From: Deltaproteobacteria bacterium
GTDB lineage: Bacteria; Desulfobacterota; UBA8473
Length of the DNA: 12,500 bases
Assembly (NCBI GenBank): GCA_030643245.1
Contig: DAOWME010000066.1
Span: 1 to 12,500, forward strand
Direction: 5' to 3'
Shown: positions 1 to 7,079 of the stretch, one piece after another
Layout of the letters: each line of letters starts with the position of its first letter
Position numbering within the stretch: position 1 is the first letter of the stretch
The notes under the pieces: generated by a model
Databases searched by the model: none
What the model was told of the DNA's origin: nothing
What the model saw: the letters and a program-made list of their open reading frames with translations, nothing else
Made by a program: the position numbers and the translations under genes

Positions 1-8
1 CCTCGCCC

Positions 9-893
9 CTAAGCCACAACAATCTCCGTTCCGACGCCTACGTCCGTAAACACCTCAAGAAGAAGGGCATGTTTTACCCTGCCATCTATGATGTGAGTCT
101 TTGCGACCCCCTCATTGAGTGCCTCAAGACAACAATTTACCTTTGGTATCATCCCTCCCGAGATCACGCCGGCCTCGATATATTTTCTAATTTCTTCCGT
201 GGTTACAGTCGAAATCAGCTTTTTCCTTTCATCCTTCAGACCTTCTACATCGGTAAGGAGTATCAATTTTTCCGCCCTAAGAGCAGAGGCGAGCTTCCCT
301 GCCACAAGGTCGGCATTTATGTTGTAAGTCTCTCCCTTACACCCTATGCCTATGGGTGCCACCACGGGGATGAAATTGTTCCCATCAAGAACTTCGACAA
401 TATTAGGGTTGATGGATTCCACCTCCCCAACCATCCCTATATCTATGATTTCAGGGGGTTCCGTATCCTCCTTTGACATTAACATATCCAGCTTCCTTGC
501 GCTAACAAGTTGACCGTCTTTGCCGCTCAACCCTACTGCCCGGCCACCATAATGGTTGATAAGTCCCACAATCTCCTTATTTACCTTTCCTGCCAATACC
601 ATCTCAACGACATCCATCGTCTCAACATCCGTTACCCGCATCCCGCCGACAAATTTAGAGGGCATTCCCATCTTCTCCAGAACTCCCCCAATCTGTGGAC
701 CGCCACCATGAACGATAACCGGATTAAGACCAACGTACTTCATCAAGATGACATCAAGGGCGAAGTTTACCTTCAGACCATCATCAACCATCGCATGACC
801 GCCGTATTTTATGACGATCGTCTTATTATAGAACCTTCGAATATACGGGAGGGCCTCTATCAACACCTCTGCTTTGTCCGTCAAATTATCCAT
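9..893 (-). CDS. argB: Acetylglutamate kinase
   Basis: Phosphorylates N-acetyl-L-glutamate with ATP, the second step of arginine (ornithine) synthesis in the cytoplasm. The 294-residue product has the usual family length. Visible motifs are the phosphate-binding KYGGHAM (residues 29-35), HGGGPQIG (62-69), the substrate-side GGMRVTD (83-89) and the C-terminal EVFTDVGVGTEI. The N-terminal stretch before KYGG, with ALPYIRRFYNK, resembles the extra helix found in arginine-inhibited, hexameric members of the amino acid kinase family; feedback inhibition by arginine is therefore inferred, not shown. The ATG at 893 has only a weak GGTG-type ribosome site. It lies 38 bases after hslU and is probably the last gene of the xerC-hslV-hslU-argB transcript visible here. 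Its stop is 8 bases from the window edge, so further arg genes could follow outside. Identification is very secure. Confidence 0.97.
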   Translation of the reverse strand: MDNLTDKAEVLIEALPYIRRFYNKTIVIKYGGHAMVDDGLKVNFALDVILMKYVGLNPVIVHGGGPQIGGVLEKMGMPSKFVGGMRVTDVETMDVVEMVLAGKVNKEIVGLINHYGGRAVGLSGKDGQLVSARKLDMLMSKEDTEPPEIIDIGMVGEVESINPNIVEVLDGNNFIPVVAPIGIGCKGETYNINADLVAGKLASALRAEKLILLTDVEGLKDERKKLISTVTTEEIRKYIEAGVISGGMIPKVNCCLEALNEGVAKTHIIDGRVKHALLLEVFTDVGVGTEIVVA

Positions 894-931
894 GACTCAC
901 CACTACCTACACCGGATTACCTTCTCGCCGT

Positions 932-2311
932 CTATAGGATATACCTGCTAAGATCTTCGTCTTTAACGAATTCTGACAATTTTTCCTTGACATAATCAGG
1001 ATCTATAACGATCTCTATATCGTCCAAGTCCGGGGCATCAAAAGAGATATCATCCAATAGTTTTTCCATAATTGTGTGTAGCCTTCTGGCGCCGATATTC
1101 TCTGTCCGGTCGTTAACTAACGTTGCTATCTCAGCTATCTCAGCAACGGCCTCATCCTTGTATACTATGTCTAGGTCCTCAGTCTTCATCAATGCAGTAT
1201 ACTGTTTTATCAATGCATTTCTGGGTTCGGTCAGGATCCTTATGAATTCCTCTTTGCCTAGGGAATCTAACCCCACCCTGATGGGAAACCTCCCCTGTAG
1301 CTCCGGGATGAGATCAGAGGGTTTTGAGATGTGGAATGCGCCTGCAGCGATAAACAATATATGATCCGTTTTTACCATTCCATACTTGGTGGTTACCGTT
1401 GTACCCTCCACAATGGGCAAGATATCCCTCTGGACCCCTTCCCTAGAAACATCCGGGCCATGACCCGATTCTCTCCCTGCTACCTTGTCAATCTCATCAA
1501 TAAAAATTATGCCGGAGTGTTCTACTCTTTCTATTGCGAGTTTGGTAACGTTCTCCATATCAATCAGCCTTTGCTCTTCCTCTTGGGAGACGATGTTCAA
1601 TGCATCGGGAATCTTCACCTTTGTCCTCTTCGTTTGTGCGGGAAACAGGTTGCTAAAAACATCCTTGAGGTTTATATCCATCTCTTCCATGCCATACGCG
1701 GAAAAGACTTCTATAACAGGGGCGCTCCGCTGACTCACATCCAAATCCACAAACCTGTCATCCAATTTACCCTTACGTAACAGCTTCCTCAGCTTCTCCC
1801 TCGTACCACTCTGATCTCGCTCTATCTTCCTCTCTACCTTAGCTAAAGATCCATCCTCCATGTCTAGCTCCTCTTCTGCATCCGTTATTTCTTTTTGGGG
1901 AGGTAGTAAGAGGTCCAAGATCCTCTCTTCGGCGATCTCTTTGGCCTTGCCGCGGACCTTTTCACTTTCTTCGTTTTTTACCATGCCAATGGCAAGTTCC
2001 GTAAGGTCACGGATCATGGATTCCACATCTCGTCCCACATATCCAACCTCGGTAAATTTGGATGCCTCCACCTTCAGGAATGGTGATTGGGCTAGTTTGG
2101 CGAGCCTCCTCGCTATCTCAGTTTTGCCTACCCCTGTGGGACCTATCATTATAATATTCTTGGGCGCAATTTCATCTCTAAGCTCCTCCGGAACCTGCTG
2201 TCTCCTCCACCTGTTTCTCAAAGCGATAGCCACTGCCCTTTTCGCATTATTCTGTCCAATGATATACTTGTCCAATTCAGCAACAATCTCTTTAGGTGTG
2301 AAAATTGACAT
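932..2311 (-). CDS. hslU: ATP-dependent protease HslUV, ATPase/unfoldase subunit
   Basis: AAA+ unfoldase (ClpY) that unfolds substrates and feeds them into the HslV peptidase in the cytoplasm. The product is 459 residues. It shows the Walker A motif GPTGVGKT (about residues 57-64), the pore loop GYVGRD (90-95), an inserted I-domain (about 105-240) rich in charged residues, Walker B IIFIDEID (268-275), the sensor-2 region GARRLHTIMEKLL, and the C-terminal tail DLSRYIL that docks into HslV pockets. The open frame reaches a TTG at 2314, but the ATG at 2311 is preferred because it gives the family start MSIFTPKEIV and follows an AAGGAGG ribosome site by 4-5 bases. It lies 32 bases downstream of hslV, its obligate partner, and upstream of argB. 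Nothing in the sequence is abnormal. Confidence 0.98.
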   Translation of the reverse strand: MSIFTPKEIVAELDKYIIGQNNAKRAVAIALRNRWRRQQVPEELRDEIAPKNIIMIGPTGVGKTEIARRLAKLAQSPFLKVEASKFTEVGYVGRDVESMIRDLTELAIGMVKNEESEKVRGKAKEIAEERILDLLLPPQKEITDAEEELDMEDGSLAKVERKIERDQSGTREKLRKLLRKGKLDDRFVDLDVSQRSAPVIEVFSAYGMEEMDINLKDVFSNLFPAQTKRTKVKIPDALNIVSQEEEQRLIDMENVTKLAIERVEHSGIIFIDEIDKVAGRESGHGPDVSREGVQRDILPIVEGTTVTTKYGMVKTDHILFIAAGAFHISKPSDLIPELQGRFPIRVGLDSLGKEEFIRILTEPRNALIKQYTALMKTEDLDIVYKDEAVAEIAEIATLVNDRTENIGARRLHTIMEKLLDDISFDAPDLDDIEIVIDPDYVKEKLSEFVKDEDLSRYIL

Positions 2312-2343
2312 CAATCCTCCTTAGTCAGTAGCCGACTGAATCC

Positions 2344-2871
2344 CTATAATTCCTCTATAAAGATCCTATCATTGGTGTATATGCAAATATCTGCCGCTAT
2401 CTTCATAGACTCTTCAACTATGTCCTTTGCGTCCAGGTCAGAGTGCTTAACGAGCGCCTTTGCGGAAGCCAGAGCATAAGGCCCCCCGGAACCCAGGGCA
2501 ATCGCTTCGTCATCAGGTTCAATAACGTCCCCGTTACCCGATATAATTAAGGTATGCTCCTCATCAACGACGACGAGTAACGCCTCTAACCTGCGCAGCA
2601 TCTTATCCGTTCGCCAATCCTTAGCAAGTTCAACGGCTGCCCTGGTCAGATTACCGTGATACTGCTCCAGCTTCCCCTCAAACTTCTCAAAGAGGGTAAA
2701 GGCGTCCGCAGTTGCCCCTGCAAAACCGGCAATAACCGTATCATTATACAAACGTCTGACTTTCCTGGCACCATGTTTCATAATGGTGTCGCTGAAGGTT
2801 ACCTGTCCGTCACCACCAACAACCGCCTTCCCTTTATGCCTGACACATAAAATCGTAGTTCCTCTAAACAT
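2344..2871 (-). CDS. hslV: ATP-dependent protease HslUV, peptidase subunit
   Basis: Proteasome-like N-terminal nucleophile peptidase (ClpQ) that forms a double hexamer capped by HslU. The product is 175 residues, the usual length. The start is MFRGTTILCVRHKG: a four-residue propeptide MFRG precedes the presumed catalytic Thr5 exposed after processing, matching the TTI(V/L) start of mature HslV. Other family marks are GGDGQVT (residues 19-25), the KVRRLYNDTVIAGFAG stretch with the conserved Gly-Phe-Ala-Gly-Ala turn, ALGSGGPYALAAA-like text at ALGSGGPYALASA, and the late SMKIAADICIYTND segment. A GGGTGG ribosome site lies just before the ATG at 2871. It is 18 bases after xerC and precedes hslU, so co-expression of both protease subunits is expected. 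Confidence 0.98.
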   Translation of the reverse strand: MFRGTTILCVRHKGKAVVGGDGQVTFSDTIMKHGARKVRRLYNDTVIAGFAGATADAFTLFEKFEGKLEQYHGNLTRAAVELAKDWRTDKMLRRLEALLVVVDEEHTLIISGNGDVIEPDDEAIALGSGGPYALASAKALVKHSDLDAKDIVEESMKIAADICIYTNDRIFIEEL

Positions 2872-2889
2872 AAGCCACCCTTTTGTTGT

Positions 2890-3819
2890 TCAATGGTTAA
2901 CCCTACTCCTGGGATGCGCCTTATCATAGACTGCCATCAGCTTATCAACACTAATATGGGTATATTTCTGGGTCGTCGTTAGGTTTGCATGTCCTAAAAG
3001 CTCTTGAATTGACCGTAGATCCGCACCCGCATCCAAAAGATGCGTGGCAAAGCTGTGGCGGATCGAGTGGGGGCTGATATCTCTAGTTAAGGCACACTGG
3101 AATATATACTTCTTGACTATCCTGCCAACACTCCTGGCGCTCAAACGCCCTCCTCTGAAATTGAGGAAAACCGGTCTCTCTGTCACCTTATCAGAATCCT
3201 TTCCCTGCAACTCAACCAATCCCTCAAGATAACAATTAAGTGCCTCTATAGCTTTTCTCCCAATGGGAACGATCCTCTCTTTCCTACCTTTTCCCCTTAC
3301 CTTAATCATACCGTGGTTCAAATCAAGATCATCAATGTTTAGACCAACCAGTTCGCTCACTCTAATCCCACACGAGTACAAGACCTCTAATATTGCCCTG
3401 TCTCTGCGTTCCAGAATGGTTGAATTGCCCGGCTTTTCCACCAGCCGGAATATCTCATCCACAGGCAAGAAGGTCGGGATATGTTTTTCCTGTTTGGGGC
3501 TGGAGATCGTAGCAGCGGGGTTTTTAGATAACGTTTCCTCGCGTATCAAGAATTTGAAGAAGGATCGGAGGGAAGCAAGTTTTCTGGAAATCGACGTCTT
3601 CTTGTTCTTCTTATGCAATTCTCCAAGATAGGCCCTTATAACCGTATGGTCTATCCTTGCGATGTCTGCCTCCCTGTCAGCCCTCTCAGTATAAAGCTTT
3701 CGGTCCCTTAAGAAATCCAAGAACTGTCTCAAATCGCTGGTGTAATTACGAAGGGTATTTTCGGATACATTCTTTTCTATTTCCAGATGTACCGAAAATC
3801 TCTTGAGTAGGGTGTCCAT
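2890..3819 (-). CDS. xerC: Tyrosine recombinase XerC
   Basis: Site-specific tyrosine recombinase expected to act with XerD at dif to resolve chromosome dimers. With the start at 3819 it has 309 residues. The N-terminal SAM-like core-binding domain spans about 1-95. The catalytic domain shows all six active residues: Arg153 (GIRVSELVGL), Lys177 (VRGKGRKER), His251 and Arg254 (HSIRHSFATH), His277 (LLGHANL) and the nucleophile Tyr286 (TTQKYTH). The ending DKAHPRSR is typical of XerC rather than XerD. The frame stays open to an ATG at 3858, but those 13 extra residues begin inside the terminal repeat of the inserted element at 3854-3966, so the ATG at 3819, preceded by GGAG, is preferred. Neighbours hslV and hslU follow in the same order as in several other bacterial groups. 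XerC is more likely than XerD or an integrase because of that context. Confidence 0.93.
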   Translation of the reverse strand: MDTLLKRFSVHLEIEKNVSENTLRNYTSDLRQFLDFLRDRKLYTERADREADIARIDHTVIRAYLGELHKKNKKTSISRKLASLRSFFKFLIREETLSKNPAATISSPKQEKHIPTFLPVDEIFRLVEKPGNSTILERRDRAILEVLYSCGIRVSELVGLNIDDLDLNHGMIKVRGKGRKERIVPIGRKAIEALNCYLEGLVELQGKDSDKVTERPVFLNFRGGRLSARSVGRIVKKYIFQCALTRDISPHSIRHSFATHLLDAGADLRSIQELLGHANLTTTQKYTHISVDKLMAVYDKAHPRSRVNH

Positions 3820-3853
3820 CCATCTCCACAGGTTAATTTTGTTTATATTTTTT

Positions 3854-3966
3854 GGCATCCTTCATAAAAGCTATAAAGTAGTTTACACTTTCGAATAAAA
3901 AAAAGGTCTCGGCACCGTTGAAGCAGCCATAATTTAAAAAGTGTAAACCGATGTATGAAGGATGCC
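3854..3966. mobile_element. MITE-like 113-bp inverted-repeat element with likely target duplication
   Basis: Perfect 13-base terminal inverted repeats, GGCATCCTTCATA at 3854-3866 and TATGAAGGATGCC at 3954-3966, enclose a second perfect inverted pair, GTTTACACTTT at 3881-3891 and AAAGTGTAAAC at 3938-3948. The element is flanked by the direct repeat TATTTTTT at 3846-3853 and 3967-3974, an apparent 8-base target duplication, although this sequence is of low complexity. There is no coding capacity. It sits 34 bases upstream of the xerC start, downstream of a likely promoter, and would be transcribed into the xerC leader as a long hairpin. A T8 tract on the minus strand (3897-3904) could add weak termination. 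A shortened relative is at 6840-6904. A non-autonomous transposon is the most natural reading; the cognate transposase is not in the window. Confidence 0.75.
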
Positions 3967-3983
3967 TATTTTTTTCAGTTAAT

Positions 3984-4011
3984 AATATACTAATTCCATA
4001 CTTCAGGTCAA
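3984..4011 (-). promoter_or_regulatory. Likely sigma-70 promoter for xerC-hslV-hslU-argB
   Basis: Reading the minus strand, TTGACC (4011-4006) is followed after 16 bases by TATATT (3989-3984), each box 5 of 6 to the consensus. Transcription would start near 3977, immediately beside the inserted element, placing the whole element in the 5' leader of xerC. It overlaps the region just past the ogt stop. Prediction only. Confidence 0.5.
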
Positions 4012-4015
4012 GCAA

Positions 4016-4546
4016 TCAATGAAAAACAAGAAGCCTTTCCTTGGAATCAAATTCCTGGCCTTCCATCTTTAACAATCTTGCTTTCATATCAATGCCCCCT
4101 GGCGCTGAATACCCTCCTAACTCACCGTTACTCCTTACCACCCGGTGGCAGGGAATAATTATCGGCAGAGGATTCTTCGCAAGAGCCTGTCCCACGGCCC
4201 TCGAAGCCCTTGGGTTTCCCATCATTGCACTTACCTGCCTGTAAGTAAGTACATCTCCATAAGGGATGGATTCTGTTATCTCCCAAACCTTTCTCTGAAA
4301 ATAGGTATGCCGAGAGAGGTCCACAGGAAATCGAAAATCAACTTTTTCTCCCAGGAAATATTTCCTCATGGACTCTCTTATCTCATTAAAAAAACGTGGA
4401 TCACCGGTCATGGTCCTGTGCCTTGAAAATGCGCGGGAAAAAGCTTCCGCTTCGCTGCGTAAAAATGGAATTATCTCCAAAAGCCGTCCCTTGTCCCCAA
4501 AGATAACACACCAGCCGTATTCAGTCTTAAATATAGAATAAAGCAC
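4016..4546 (-). CDS. ogt: Methylated-DNA--protein-cysteine S-methyltransferase (O6-alkylguanine repair)
   Basis: Suicide repair protein that moves the alkyl group from O6-alkylguanine in DNA to its own cysteine. The 176-residue product has the expected N-terminal RNase H-like domain (about 1-80) and the C-terminal winged-helix catalytic domain. The active site IPCHRVV places the acceptor cysteine at residue 133, with the hinge asparagine Asn125 and the arginine finger Arg116 within RASRAVGQAL. The C-terminal GGYSAPGGIDMKARLLKMEG is also standard. The start is GTG at 4546, one base after the murJ stop at 4548, with an AAAAGGAAT ribosome site inside the end of murJ, so translation is probably coupled to murJ. 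It lacks any AraC-like Ada domain. The stop at 4016 is followed by a promoter-like sequence and the inverted-repeat element. Confidence 0.95.
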   Translation of the reverse strand: MLYSIFKTEYGWCVIFGDKGRLLEIIPFLRSEAEAFSRAFSRHRTMTGDPRFFNEIRESMRKYFLGEKVDFRFPVDLSRHTYFQRKVWEITESIPYGDVLTYRQVSAMMGNPRASRAVGQALAKNPLPIIIPCHRVVRSNGELGGYSAPGGIDMKARLLKMEGQEFDSKERLLVFH

Positions 4547-4547
4547 T

Positions 4548-6122
4548 TTAATTCCTTTTCACCATCTCCCTGACGATCCTGGCAAAAGAATATGACTCCT
4601 CACTCTTGAGAAGATACGAACACAAGAGATAAACAACAACCCCTATTACTATGCTAACCCCCAAGGTGAGGATCTTCGTCTCAATTTCCGAACCTGTAGT
4701 CCACACGATCCTGTGGCAGAAGAGGTAGACTGCTATTCCCATTACCGCCGAAGAAGTGGAGATCCTGAAGACCGACATGAGTATCCTCTTTGCCCCTATG
4801 CTACCCAACCTCTTCCTCAAGATCATAAGCAATATCGACATATTCATGATTGAGGAAATGGAAGTGGCCAGGGCTAATCCCCCGTGCCTCAACCCTAAAG
4901 GAAAGGCCAGAATTATGCTGAGGACTATGTTGGCAAGAAGGGCAAGTACTGCAACCTTTACAGGTGTTCTGGTATCCTTCAAAGAAAAGAACGTGGGAAC
5001 AATGATCCTTACACCGGCAATTGCCCATAGCCCTAGGGAATAATAAAAAAGGGCTTCCGCAGTCAATAACGTGGCTTGATAATCGAACTCTCCCCTCTGG
5101 AAAAGTATGCTGATGATGGGGACTCTTAGAACGATCAATCCAACCATGGCGGGAATAGTAAAAAAAAACACCAATATCAACGCGAACGAAAGGGATCGTA
5201 TTAAGTCCTCAAAGCTTTCCCTGGCTGCCTGCTCGGACATAACGGGTAACAAAGCTGTTCCCAAGGCTACCGCAAATATCCCGAGGGGGAATTCCACAAG
5301 CCTGTTGGCGTAGTATAGAAATGATATACTTCCTTCAGGAAGCAAGGACGCGATAAGGGTAGTGGCGAAGATGTTAAACTGGTACACTGCAGTCCCAAAC
5401 ACAGCGGGAAGCATCAAGGTGCCGATTTTCCTGATGGCGGGGTGAGAGAAGTTGAAGTTCAACTTAAACATGACGCCTCTTTTTATCAAAAACGGGATCT
5501 GGAAAATAAGCTGGGAAATACCCCCGATGATCACTCCTGCAGCAAGACCGAGTACAGGCCGGTCAAAATACCGGGAGAGGTACAAAACCCCCATTATCAT
5601 GGAAACATTGAGTAGAACAGGAGCAAGGGAAGGGGCGGTAAAATGGCCTAAGGAGTTCAATATTCCCATACAGAGGGCAAGAAGACCGATAAAAAATATA
5701 TAGGGGAACATTATGCGGGTAAGAAGGATGGTTAGCTGGAGTTTTTCTGGAGTGTCGTCAAACCCAGGTGCTATAACCCGTATAATCAGAGGAGCGAGGA
5801 GTATACCCAATATAGATATAGCCACAAGGATCATGGAAAGCGCCGTAAAGGCTATATGTGCCACTTCAAAGGCATCTTTTTTTGAATTTTTTGTCAGGTA
5901 TTCGGTAAAGACAGGGACAAAAGAGACGGTTAATGATCCTTCGGCGAGCAACCTTCTAAGAAGATTGGGTATTCGGAAGGCCACAAAGAAGGCATCGGCG
6001 GATAGCCCTGCGCCAAAATACTTGGCAACAATTACATCCCTGATGAAACCGAGAATCCTGCTCAAGAAGGTAAATGCGCCTACTATCCCCGCTGCCTTTG
6101 CTATCCTCTTCTTTTCAGACAT
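4548..6122 (-). CDS. murJ: Lipid II flippase MurJ (MviN family)
   Basis: Integral membrane flippase of the MOP superfamily that moves lipid II across the cytoplasmic membrane for peptidoglycan synthesis. The 524-residue product has many hydrophobic segments, consistent with the 14 helices of the family. The N-terminus has the family signature: AAGIVGAFTFLSRILGF, then RD at about residues 27-28, AKYFGAGLSADAFFVAFRIPNLLRR-type text through residue 57, and AEGSLTVSFVPVF next. Later segments include ILFQRGEFD and ARLL-like charged loops between helices. The ATG at 6122 gives the usual start MSEKKRIAKAAG but has little ribosome-site sequence of its own; a six-codon open frame with a strong ribosome site precedes it at 6144-6164. 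It is flanked by the fmdB-like gene upstream and ogt immediately downstream, probably in one transcript. Confidence 0.96.
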   Translation of the reverse strand: MSEKKRIAKAAGIVGAFTFLSRILGFIRDVIVAKYFGAGLSADAFFVAFRIPNLLRRLLAEGSLTVSFVPVFTEYLTKNSKKDAFEVAHIAFTALSMILVAISILGILLAPLIIRVIAPGFDDTPEKLQLTILLTRIMFPYIFFIGLLALCMGILNSLGHFTAPSLAPVLLNVSMIMGVLYLSRYFDRPVLGLAAGVIIGGISQLIFQIPFLIKRGVMFKLNFNFSHPAIRKIGTLMLPAVFGTAVYQFNIFATTLIASLLPEGSISFLYYANRLVEFPLGIFAVALGTALLPVMSEQAARESFEDLIRSLSFALILVFFFTIPAMVGLIVLRVPIISILFQRGEFDYQATLLTAEALFYYSLGLWAIAGVRIIVPTFFSLKDTRTPVKVAVLALLANIVLSIILAFPLGLRHGGLALATSISSIMNMSILLMILRKRLGSIGAKRILMSVFRISTSSAVMGIAVYLFCHRIVWTTGSEIETKILTLGVSIVIGVVVYLLCSYLLKSEESYSFARIVREMVKRN

Positions 6123-6143
6123 ATACTGTTCGAGGCATTGGGC

Positions 6144-6164
6144 TCATCGTAAAAAAACCGGCAT
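6144..6164 (-). other. Six-codon leader ORF with strong Shine-Dalgarno before murJ
   Basis: The minus strand shows a G7 tract (AAGGGGGGGAAGAC) directly before ATG at 6164, encoding MPVFLR and a TGA at 6146-6144. It is in the same frame as murJ, whose ATG follows 21 bases after that stop and has no good ribosome site of its own. Re-initiation on murJ after this minigene is a possible reading; a chance G-run is the alternative. Confidence 0.3.
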
Positions 6165-6218
6165 GTCTTCCCCCCCTTATTCTCCGCCGGTAATGAGATA
6201 ATAGTTTTTTCATCAACC

Positions 6219-6557
6219 TTACAGATCGTAATCGTCCAGAATCTTGCCCGTTCGGCCTTTCTCTATAACCTCGTCAAATTCAGATCCAAGATCTGTTCCC
6301 AATTCCTTAGCCCTCTTTTTAGCCCAGAGACCAACATTGCGGGAGTCCTTGTAGAATTCATCTCCTTGGCGTTTGCTGGTATCGAACTCTGCCAACCTAT
6401 CGCTTTCCGATCTGTGATAGGCAAACCTTGATACGATCCGCTTCAAGTCGTCGCCTCCACAATCTTTACACTTTAACGTAAGCTCTTCGGAAGGGTTTAA
6501 TACCAAAAACCCCATGACTGTTTGACATTTGTTACATTCGTATTCGTATATCGGCAT
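6219..6557 (-). CDS. FmdB-family putative zinc ribbon protein
   Basis: Small protein of 112 residues beginning MPIYEYECNKC, the hallmark of the FmdB/CxxC_CxxC_SSSS family. Two CxxC pairs, Cys8-Cys11 and Cys30-Cys33 (LKCKDCGG), should bind one zinc in a rubredoxin-like knuckle. The tail (about 45-112) is charged and contains YHRSESDRLAEF and a lysine-rich helix, probably partly disordered. The family was named from a gene near formamidase and has been called a regulator, but its general function is unknown. The ATG at 6557 has an AAGGGGGAAA ribosome site 8 bases upstream. It is the first gene of the fmdB-murJ-ogt group, with a long leader of about 230 bases and a promoter candidate near 6794-6820. 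Confidence 0.85.
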   Translation of the reverse strand: MPIYEYECNKCQTVMGFLVLNPSEELTLKCKDCGGDDLKRIVSRFAYHRSESDRLAEFDTSKRQGDEFYKDSRNVGLWAKKRAKELGTDLGSEFDEVIEKGRTGKILDDYDL

Positions 6558-6635
6558 ATGCGTTTCCCCCTTAATTAAATCATATCAACAGACTGCTGTG
6601 CACGCACAAAATTCTCTGAACCAAAAAATTGCAAG

Positions 6636-6727
6636 CTGTGCAGTTGGTCAGGTTTACCGCTTGACGCAATCCTGTTAACTGAATCATCGGAGACACTTCA
6701 ATACACTAGGTTTGTGTAACTGCACAG
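6636..6727. repeat. 10-bp perfect inverted repeat in the fmdB leader
   Basis: CTGTGCAGTT at 6636-6645 and its exact complement AACTGCACAG at 6718-6727 are separated by 72 bases. Both lie between the promoter candidate near 6800 and the fmdB-like start, so they could pair in the transcript leader. No known riboswitch core was recognised. Confidence 0.4.
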
Positions 6728-6793
6728 GTCGAAAAAGATTGCGAAAAAAAGCCACTTATGGATAGGCACTAACAATAAATTATACTTCGAATA

Positions 6794-6820
6794 ACTATAG
6801 TAATTTAGGCTTTTTGTCAA
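6794..6820 (-). promoter_or_regulatory. Candidate promoter for fmdB-murJ-ogt
   Basis: On the minus strand a perfect TTGACA (6820-6815) is followed after 15 bases by TATAGT (6799-6794), with a further TATAAT at 6784-6779. The 15-base spacing is short for sigma-70, so the true -10 is uncertain. The site lies just downstream (in transcription direction) of the degenerate element copy at 6840-6904. Confidence 0.35.
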
Positions 6821-6839
6821 GAAATTTGATGTATATACA

Positions 6840-6904
6840 GGCATCCTTCATAAAAGCTATAAAGTATGTTTACACTTTTTCTTAAAGGAATACCGATGAA
6901 TGAA
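6840..6904. mobile_element. Decayed or internally deleted second copy of the inverted-repeat element
   Basis: Bases 6840-6866 are identical over 27 positions to 3854-3880, then one extra T at 6867 is followed by the same GTTTACACTTT (6868-6878). The inner part is much shorter than in the first copy. The right side keeps ACCGATGAATGAA (6892-6904), one mismatch from 3947-3959, but the final GGATGCC is lost. No target duplication is evident. This shows that the sequence at 3854 is a multi-copy element. Confidence 0.7.
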
Positions 6905-7079
6905 TTTAGGGATTGTGGAATTGAAATCTATGAGTCCTTTTGACAATTCAAAGCCAAGTAAGTACGTGAAGACACACCATTATAAGCGACTTGTGGGTAT
7001 CTGATGGGTTCCTTTCCCACCTTTTATTCCCCCTTCCACAACCTTTCGGAACGGCTACCGTGTTTCGCTGTACGCGCCA
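6905..7079. other. Non-coding stretch between element copy and adenosyltransferase remnant
   Basis: Together with 6558-6839 this forms the long gap upstream of the fmdB-like gene. Only very short open frames are present, such as a 15-codon frame at about 6896 and a 24-codon frame at about 6930 on the plus strand, neither with recognisable content. No tRNA-like fold or strong terminator was seen. Confidence 0.4.

Noticed and set aside
69..995. Long plus-strand open frames opposite argB
   Set aside because: They lie wholly antisense to argB and the end of hslU, have no ribosome sites and no recognisable family content.
3833..4015. 60-codon minus-strand frame running through the inverted-repeat element
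   Set aside because: It reads through the element and promoter, overlaps the xerC start in another frame and has no family resemblance.
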